The notes under the pieces were generated by a model. It was not told the DNA's origin. It searched no databases and saw only the letters and a program-made list of their open reading frames with translations. Below, in pieces: positions 1-4,756 of a DNA stretch of 7,534 bases; within the stretch, counting starts at the first letter, position 1, and each line of letters opens with the position of its first letter. Source of the DNA: Planctomicrobium piriforme (GTDB lineage Bacteria > Planctomycetota > Planctomycetia > Pirellulales > PNKZ01); the NCBI GenBank assembly GCA_945877965.1, contig CAMCTH010000216.1:1-7534 (forward strand), in the 5' to 3' direction. Position numbers and translations under genes: made by a program.

Positions 1-141
1 GGCGATCCCCTCGCGAACGAGTCGAACGACGCGCTGCAGCAGCGTCTCGTCGCCGAAGCGGAGCGCGGCTTTCGGCGTCCCCATCCGGCTGCTGCGACCG
101 CCGCACAGAATGATCGCGCCGATTCGCAAGGTGGAAGGCAT
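1..141 (-). CDS. mobA: MobA-like molybdenum cofactor guanylyltransferase, N-terminal 47 codons (runs off left edge)
   Basis: Enzymes of this family transfer GMP from GTP to molybdopterin, making the guanine dinucleotide form of the Mo/W cofactor in the cytoplasm. The visible 47 residues start with a hydrophobic strand and the nucleotide-binding signature CGGRSSRMGTPK at about residues 13-24. A segment FGDETLLQRVVRLV follows. This is the typical first beta-alpha unit of the MobA/MocA nucleotidyltransferase fold. The ATG at 141 is the first start after an in-frame TAA a few codons upstream, so it is the probable start. The gene diverges from fhcC across a 117-bp spacer. That is suggestive because true formylmethanofuran dehydrogenases need a Mo/W-bis-MGD cofactor. 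Only the N-terminus is seen, so a MocA-like cytidylyltransferase or another NTP-transferase cannot be excluded. Confidence 0.75.
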   Translation of the reverse strand, partial: MPSTLRIGAIILCGGRSSRMGTPKAALRFGDETLLQRVVRLVREGIA

Positions 142-143
142 AC

Positions 144-171
144 GGGAACGCAGTTATGGGAACACAGTTAC
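144..171. repeat. Two tandem copies of a 14-bp direct repeat next to the mobA-like start
   Basis: The unit GGGAACGCAGTTAT at 144-157 is followed immediately by GGGAACACAGTTAC at 158-171. They match at 12 of 14 positions. The pair begins two bases upstream of the mobA-like ATG on the minus strand and lies in the divergent spacer before fhcC. Tandem direct repeats placed like this can be regulator binding sites, but I recognise no known operator, and a chance duplication is possible. Confidence 0.55.
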
Positions 172-181
172 GGAAAGACAA
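153..181 (-). promoter_or_regulatory. Weak sigma70-like promoter candidate for the mobA-like gene
   Basis: On the minus strand TTGTCT (181-176) is followed after 17 bases by CATAAC (158-153). This would start transcription only a few bases before the ATG at 141, giving an almost leaderless transcript. The hexamers fit the consensus moderately, and the -10 lies inside the 14-bp tandem repeat. There is no further support. I saw no convincing promoter for fhcC in the remainder of the spacer (182-258). Confidence 0.22.
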
Positions 182-258
182 CGAGTCGGTCGGGAGTTAC
201 AATCTTATCCGTCGCCGCATCGGCGGCGTCAACCGCTCCGCCGAACTCCCCGCATTCG

Positions 259-1074
259 ATGCCCCTTACGCTCACGTATCTGGCCAAGACGACCGTTCCC
301 GTCGAGGTCGCAGGACTGACTCCGGCGGAGCTGCGCGGAGCGTCGCGGGCGGAAATTGAAAAGCGAACGATCCTGCATGGCAATCAACGGGTGCCGCTGG
401 CGGAATTGTTTCGCGTCGCGGGGACGGCCGACGAGGAGCAACTCACGTTCGTCGGCGACTTGAGCGGCGTGCATTCGATCGGCGCGAAAATGGTTCGCGG
501 CGTGATTCGCGTCGAAGGAAATGCGGGGCGGCACCTCGGCAGCGAACTCGCCGGCGGCGAGATTCAGGTGACGGGCGACGCCGGCGATTGGGTCGGCGGC
601 GAGATGCGGTCCGGGTTGATCCACGTTCGCGGCAACGCCGGCGATCGCGTCGGCTCGGCGTATCGCGGCAGTCCGCGGGGCATGATCGGCGGGACGTTGC
701 TCGTCGGCGGGAGCTGCGGCGATGAACTTGGGCACAACTTGCGGCGCGGCTTGATCGCCGTCGGCGGGAATGTCGGCGACGCGCCGGGATTGAATCTCAT
801 CGCGGGGACGATTCTGGTGATGGGAAGCGTCGGCATCCGCCCGGTTGCAGGGATGCGGCGAGGCACGCTGGCCGTGTTCGGCAAAACGCCGGAACTGTTG
901 CCGACGTTTCGTCCCTCGGGGCTCGGCAGACCGCTCTACCTGCGGCTTTATTTTGCCGCGCTCCGTCGGCAGGGATTCGCAGTGCCGCCGGAACTCGACG
1001 AGGCCGACTATCGGCTCTACGCAGGCGATCTACTCGCGGGCGGTCGCGGCGAAGTGCTAACGCGAGCAATCTGA
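259..1074 (+). CDS. fhcC: Formyltransferase/hydrolase complex subunit C (formylmethanofuran dehydrogenase subunit C homologue)
   Basis: In bacteria with the tetrahydromethanopterin pathway, Fhc subunits A-D form a cytoplasmic complex that transfers the formyl group from formyl-H4MPT and releases formate during formaldehyde oxidation. The subunit C family is a right-handed beta-helix related to the C-terminal domain of glutamate synthase. The 271-residue product shows the glycine repeats that build the helix, at about residues 87 (GNAG), 106 (GDAG), 125 (GNAG), 150 (GGSCG), 169 (GGNVG) and 189 (GSVG). Their period is 19-20 residues, broken once by a short insertion, YRGSPRG, at about 135-141. 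The length is as expected for FhcC. The ATG at 259 begins a typical N-terminus (MPLTLTY), although no clear Shine-Dalgarno precedes it. The gene stands alone: a divergent gene lies on the left and a convergent gene on the right, so the A, B and D subunits must be encoded elsewhere. Confidence 0.92.
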   Translation: MPLTLTYLAKTTVPVEVAGLTPAELRGASRAEIEKRTILHGNQRVPLAELFRVAGTADEEQLTFVGDLSGVHSIGAKMVRGVIRVEGNAGRHLGSELAGGEIQVTGDAGDWVGGEMRSGLIHVRGNAGDRVGSAYRGSPRGMIGGTLLVGGSCGDELGHNLRRGLIAVGGNVGDAPGLNLIAGTILVMGSVGIRPVAGMRRGTLAVFGKTPELLPTFRPSGLGRPLYLRLYFAALRRQGFAVPPELDEADYRLYAGDLLAGGRGEVLTRAI

Positions 1075-1087
1075 GAAGTCAGACTTC
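1075..1087. terminator. Small inverted repeat between the convergent fhcC and DUF1553 genes
   Basis: GAAGTC and GACTTC flank a single A directly after the fhcC stop codon, within the 31-bp gap before the end of the opposing gene. The position suits a bidirectional terminator. However, the stem is short, the practical loop would consume part of the arms, and there is no U-tract on either strand. Confidence 0.2.
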
Positions 1088-1105
1088 ATGTCGCGCAGGT
1101 CGTCG

Positions 1106-3106
1106 TCAATCGACGTAGGCAAACTCATTCAGATTGAACAACGCCAAGCAGAAATCAACGAGCCCGGCGGGATCGGACTCAATCAGTTCGCGGGCCGCCG
1201 CCGCTTCATCTTTGGTCGACGTACGACCCACGCAGGTGCAATAGGCACGCTCGATTTGTCGTGCGACATCGGTCTGATCGCGACGTAACGACTCGGCCAA
1301 GTCGTGCGCCGTCGTTTGGGCGAACTCTGAATTGAGCAACACGAGCGATTGCGGCGCGGTCGTCGAACGATTTCGTTGCGGGCAACTGGCCATTGTGTCG
1401 GGGCGATCAAAGGCGTCGAGTAGCGGCAATCGCAAGTTGCGACGCACAAACAGATAGATACTCCGACGACGATGGTCTTCTTCATCCGGGCTGACGGTCC
1501 ATTGATCTTTGGTTCGCAATGAGCCGAATAACTCTTGCGGCAACGGCGGAATGACGCCCGGCCCGCCGCGACGATCGCTTAGCCGACCGGACGCGGCCAG
1601 CATCCCATCGCGAAGCTCTTCCCCGTCGAGTCGACGACGCGGGAAGCGTGAAATGAGTCGATTCTGTAGATCGGCTGTGACATCGACAGACTGGTTGATT
1701 CCGCTTTGGCGATAGGCCGCCGAGAGCACGATCTGCCAATGCAACTGCTTCAAACTCCAGCCGTCGCGGACCAGTTCCGTCGCCAGCCAGTCGAGCAACT
1801 CGGGATGGCTCGGCGCGTCGCCGAGATAGCCGAAGTCGCTCGGCGTGCGCACAAGACCGTGCACAAAATGCTGCTGCCAAACTCGATTGACGAGCACGCG
1901 CGCCGTTAGCGGATGATCGGGCCGCGTTAACCAGCTGGCCAGCGCCGAACGTCGGCCGCTGCCGCTCGCAGATTCCGACGATGACGATGAAGCGGAAGTC
2001 AGACGAACTTGCATCGGATTCGCGACGCGCGGAAAGCCGGGGTCGACCGCCGCGCCGAGCCGTTGAAAATCGCCTCGTACGAGCAAGTGGCTCGGCTCCC
2101 ACGGGCCCGGCAACTCACGAAAGACCCGCGGGGCATCCTTCTTTTCGGTCTTCTTGTCGCCGCCGACTTCGCTTCGTCCCGGCGACAGAAACGCCGCGGT
2201 TTCGAAGCAGGATCGGAGTCGATAAAAGTCGGCTTGGCTCAACGGCTCGAACTTATGATCGTGGCATTGTGCACAACCGATTTGCAATCCGAGCAGCGTC
2301 GAACCGACCGTCGACGTGATCTCATTCAGCACCATGCTGCGACGTTCGTCGGCCCGGTTCAGGTCGGGCATGTCCGGGCCGCAAATTAAGAATCCGGTCG
2401 CGATGGCGGCGTCGGCATCGTCGGGTTTCAGTTCATCGCCGGCGATTTGCAAACGCAGGAATTCATCGAGCGGTAGATCGCGGGCAAAGGCGTCGATCAC
2501 CCAATCGCGATAGCGCCAGGCCTGCGAACGGACGAGATCATGCTCGAAGCCGTCCGTGTCGGCATAGCGCGCGAGATCGAGCCAGTGCTGGGCTTGGCGT
2601 TCGGCGTAGGCCCGCGAGTTGAGCAGGCGATCGACGGTCGCTTCGTAGTCATCCGCTTCGAACTGTTTGACTTGCTCCGCCGTCGGCGGCAGGCCGGTGA
2701 GGTCGAACGTCACCCGACGGAGCAGCGTCGCGGGGTCAGCGGGGGCGGCGGGGTGCAGCTTCGCGGCTTCGAGCTTGGCCAAGATAAATCGATCGACCGG
2801 GGTGCGACACCACGCGGCGTCTTGCACCGTCGGCAGTTCCGGATGCTGCGGCGGCACATACGCCCAATGCTCGCGATCGACGTCGTTCAACTCCGGCTCG
2901 GTCTTGGCCGCTTCATCGGCTTGAACGACATAGACCGTAGCGAGAGACAGGATGAGAAAGCTCACGCAAAGGCGCGAAGACGCAAAGGAACAGAGAGAGA
3001 AGAATGAGAAATGAAAATGCGGCCGCACTCCGTTCTTCTCGCCCTCTTCGCGCCTTTGCGCCTTTGCGTGAGATTCTTCTTCTGCGGCTCTTAAAAAAAG
3101 ATTCAT
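1106..3106 (-). CDS. DUF1549/DUF1553 (planctomycete-type PSCyt2-PSD1) exported protein with repeat-encoded N-terminal segment
   Basis: This 666-residue protein belongs to the planctomycete DUF1549/DUF1553 families; their biochemical role is unproven. A hydrophobic stretch at residues 50-63 ending VYVVQA, just before DEAAKT, looks like a signal peptide core, so export is likely. DUF1549 follows from about residue 80 (HWAYVPP, PVDRFILAKLE, RRVTFDLTGLPP, HWLDLARYADTDGFEHD). It includes GCAQCHDHK, where C278, C281 and H282 form a haem-c-like CXXCH motif. A serine-rich linker lies near 370-383. DUF1553 runs from about 390 to the end (RPDHPLTARVLVNRVWQQHF, then TTAPQSLVLLNS and a typical LNEFAYVD terminus). 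No separate N-terminal PSCyt1 cytochrome domain is present. The ATG at 3106 overlaps the upstream DUF1501 stop as ATGA, implying translational coupling. The frame stays open further upstream, but only inside the DUF1501 gene. Residues 12-49 are encoded by a palindromic repeat. Domain calls are firm; the exact start is moderately sure. Confidence 0.9.
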   Translation of the reverse strand: MNLFLRAAEEESHAKAQRREEGEKNGVRPHFHFSFFSLCSFASSRLCVSFLILSLATVYVVQADEAAKTEPELNDVDREHWAYVPPQHPELPTVQDAAWCRTPVDRFILAKLEAAKLHPAAPADPATLLRRVTFDLTGLPPTAEQVKQFEADDYEATVDRLLNSRAYAERQAQHWLDLARYADTDGFEHDLVRSQAWRYRDWVIDAFARDLPLDEFLRLQIAGDELKPDDADAAIATGFLICGPDMPDLNRADERRSMVLNEITSTVGSTLLGLQIGCAQCHDHKFEPLSQADFYRLRSCFETAAFLSPGRSEVGGDKKTEKKDAPRVFRELPGPWEPSHLLVRGDFQRLGAAVDPGFPRVANPMQVRLTSASSSSSESASGSGRRSALASWLTRPDHPLTARVLVNRVWQQHFVHGLVRTPSDFGYLGDAPSHPELLDWLATELVRDGWSLKQLHWQIVLSAAYRQSGINQSVDVTADLQNRLISRFPRRRLDGEELRDGMLAASGRLSDRRGGPGVIPPLPQELFGSLRTKDQWTVSPDEEDHRRRSIYLFVRRNLRLPLLDAFDRPDTMASCPQRNRSTTAPQSLVLLNSEFAQTTAHDLAESLRRDQTDVARQIERAYCTCVGRTSTKDEAAAARELIESDPAGLVDFCLALFNLNEFAYVD
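2961..3072. repeat. Imperfect palindromic repeat element inserted in frame within the DUF1549/1553 coding sequence
   Basis: The left arm, 2961-2988, begins CTCACGCAAAGGCGC. The reverse complement of the right arm, 3045-3072, starts with the same 15 bases, and overall 24 of 28 positions match. A loop of about 56 bases separates them. On the minus strand the arms translate to SHAKAQRREE and SSRLCVS. I recall such AKAQRR / SRLCV segments as a hallmark of a widespread palindromic repeat in planctomycetes and some other phyla, where it often contaminates predicted proteins. Here the reading frame passes through the whole element without a stop and continues into the signal peptide core. A foldback RNA would form just after the start codon. 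Confidence 0.8.
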
Positions 3107-4533
3107 GCCAGCACCTCGCGGACGACGCGGCCGGCGACGTCGGTTAGGCGCTCGTCGCGGCCGTTGTGCGGGTAGGTGAGCTTCGTGTGGTCGTAGCCCA
3201 GGATGTGCAGGATCGTGGCATGCAGATCGTGGATATGCACTGGGTTCTCGGCGGCGCGTAGGCCGACGGCGTCGGTCGCCCCATAGGCCATGCCCCCGCG
3301 CACCGAACCACCGGCAAGCCAAACGGAATAGCCCCAGGGATTGTGATCGCGACCGGTCCCCTGCTCGCTCATCGGCATCCGGCCGAACTCGCCGCCCCAG
3401 ATGACGAGCGTGTCGTCCCACAGACCGCGACGTTTTAGATCGCGCAGCAGCGCAGCGATCGGCTTGTCGACGGCGCGGCTCAGCGGTCCGTGGTTCTTGG
3501 CGACGTTTTCGTGAGCGTCCCAACCGCGTCCGTCGCCGGAAATCAATTGCACGAACCGCACGCCGTGCTCGACCATCCGTCGCGCGAGCAAGCAGCGGGT
3601 GCCGAACTCGCGGGTCTCTTTGACGTCGAGTCCGTAGAGTTGCTCTGTCTCAACCGTCTCGCGCGAAAGATCGACCAACTGCGGCGCGGTCGATTGCATC
3701 CGAAAGGCAAGCTCGTAGGCGCGAATCCGCGCCGCGAGTTCATCGTCGGAGTTGCGAGCCGCCAGATGTTCGCGATTGCGATTAGCCACGAAGTCGAGCA
3801 GGCGGCGCTGTCGTGCGGAGGTGACTCCCTCGGGCGGTTGCAGATGCAGGATTGGATTCGCACCGGGCCGCATCGGCGTCCCTTGGTGGACGGCCGGCAG
3901 ATAGGCGCTGCCATACGCAGGCGGGCCCCCTTTGAGTCCGCCGCCCGGATCGGGCATGACGACGAACGCCGGCATGTCGGCATTCTCACTTCCCAAACCG
4001 TAACTCACCCAACTGCCGAGGCTTGGCCGACCGGTGAGGATCGAACCGGTGTTCATCTGATAGACGGCCTGCGGATGGTTGACGCTGTCGCCGTGGCAAC
4101 TGCGGATCACGCAGAGGTCGTCGGCGACGGAGGCGATCTCCGGCAAGTAGTCGCTCACTTCGAGGCCCGACTCGCCGCGACGTCGCAATGGTTTCCCCGG
4201 CGGCAGCAGCGGATTGGCGGCGACTTTGCGTCGCGTCATCACCATGCCGAACTCATCGGGCAACGGCTTGCCGGCGTATTTGATGAGGTCCGGCTTCGGG
4301 TCGAACAGATCGACGTGACTCGGCCCGCCGTGCATGAAGAGATAGATCACCCGCTTGGCCCGCGGGGCGAAATGCGGCGCGACGGCGCCGAGCTTGCTGA
4401 TGCTCGTCGCGGCCGATGTGCTGAGGCCGTCTTGTAGCATCGCGCTCAAGGCGATCGCGCCGAAGCCGCCGCCGGCCTGCCGCAAAAAATCGCGACGCGA
4501 ATTCGGAAGTACGACGGAGTCGTTCTCGTTCAC
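3103..4533 (-). CDS. DUF1501 family Tat-exported protein (alkaline phosphatase/sulfatase-like fold)
   Basis: DUF1501 proteins are related to the sulfatase/alkaline phosphatase superfamily and are very numerous in planctomycetes; no activity is established for this type. The N-terminus has a twin-arginine signal, SRRDFLRQAGGGFGAIAL at about residues 12-29, so folded export to the periplasm is expected. Family landmarks follow in order: FMHGGPSHVDLFDPKPD (H68), SCHGDSVNHPQAVYQMNTGS, WGGEFGRMPMSE (about 380), GRDHNPWGYS (H397) and HIHDLHATILH (H435, H438), which include likely metal ligands. At 476 residues it is complete and of usual size. I chose the GTG at 4533 because it leaves a normal short n-region before the twin arginines. 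A TTG at 4572 would add 13 residues. The gene heads a two-gene operon and overlaps the DUF1549/1553 start by 4 bp. Confidence 0.93.
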   Translation of the reverse strand: MNENDSVVLPNSRRDFLRQAGGGFGAIALSAMLQDGLSTSAATSISKLGAVAPHFAPRAKRVIYLFMHGGPSHVDLFDPKPDLIKYAGKPLPDEFGMVMTRRKVAANPLLPPGKPLRRRGESGLEVSDYLPEIASVADDLCVIRSCHGDSVNHPQAVYQMNTGSILTGRPSLGSWVSYGLGSENADMPAFVVMPDPGGGLKGGPPAYGSAYLPAVHQGTPMRPGANPILHLQPPEGVTSARQRRLLDFVANRNREHLAARNSDDELAARIRAYELAFRMQSTAPQLVDLSRETVETEQLYGLDVKETREFGTRCLLARRMVEHGVRFVQLISGDGRGWDAHENVAKNHGPLSRAVDKPIAALLRDLKRRGLWDDTLVIWGGEFGRMPMSEQGTGRDHNPWGYSVWLAGGSVRGGMAYGATDAVGLRAAENPVHIHDLHATILHILGYDHTKLTYPHNGRDERLTDVAGRVVREVLA

Positions 4534-4594
4534 GGCAAGAAGTCGTCGGGGGGCGTGGGCAGGGCGATGCAAAACGTGCCGGGCAGGAGTTTAT

Positions 4595-4623
4595 AGAATA
4601 GCCGAGCGACGCGAATCATGCAA
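4595..4623 (-). promoter_or_regulatory. Sigma70-like promoter candidate for the DUF1501-DUF1549/1553 operon
   Basis: On the minus strand TTGCAT (4623-4618) and TATTCT (4600-4595) are separated by 17 bases. Transcription would begin near 4588, leaving a leader of about 55 bases before the GTG at 4533 and only about 16 before the alternative TTG at 4572. The leader length thus slightly favours the GTG start. The -35 overlaps the stop codon of the small minus-strand frame at 4616-4756. Confidence 0.4.
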
Positions 4624-4756
4624 AATTCGCGCGGTCGATAAAGCGGCCGTAGAAGTAGTTGCCGCCGACCTTGCGACGCCCCAAGATGGTCTTCTCGGCC
4701 GCAAGCAAGCGGTGACGTTCGAACCGGCCCGTTTCCTGGAGTGTGCAGCGATGCAA
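4616..4756 (-). CDS. Short unassigned minus-strand open frame, possible small protein or remnant of a gene 3' end
   Basis: Upstream of the DUF1501 gene is a 46-codon frame from TTG at 4756 to TGA at 4616-4618. The frame is open back to a TAG at 4775-4777. The product is basic (segments ETGRFERHRLLAAEKTILG and GNYFYGRFIDRANFA), with no signal peptide or membrane segment. Roughly four fifths of its codons end in G or C, like the real genes here; the overlapping plus-strand frame is clearly lower. The weak TTG start overlaps the ATG of the divergent metallohydrolase gene, and I see no ribosome binding site. A decayed C-terminal fragment of a lost gene is as likely as a functional small protein. 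I do not recognise the family. Confidence 0.25.
   Translation of the reverse strand: MHRCTLQETGRFERHRLLAAEKTILGRRKVGGNYFYGRFIDRANFA

Noticed and set aside
229..735. Minus-strand open frame of 168 codons opposite fhcC
   Set aside because: It is antisense to the glycine-repeat fhcC sequence; its low-complexity Ala/Arg-rich translation mirrors the repeats rather than a real protein.
3107..3523. Upstream extension of the DUF1549/1553 reading frame by 139 codons
   Set aside because: It lies wholly inside the DUF1501 gene in another frame, is arginine-rich with no domain, and the ATG at 3106 gives the classic ATGA overlap.
3490..4437. Long plus-strand open frame of 315 codons opposite DUF1501
   Set aside because: It is antisense to a well-supported DUF1501 gene with all family motifs. 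High GC readily keeps such shadow frames open, and its translation has no recognisable domain.
4624..4737. Promoter for the metallohydrolase gene
   Set aside because: Several TTGC-like hexamers occur, but none has an acceptable -10 partner at 16-18 bases, so no site is called.
4355..4750. Upstream extension of the metallohydrolase frame by 132 codons
   Set aside because: It overlaps the DUF1501 start region on the opposite strand, shows lower codon-end GC, and the ATG at 4751 is followed by a clear signal peptide and preceded by GGAG.
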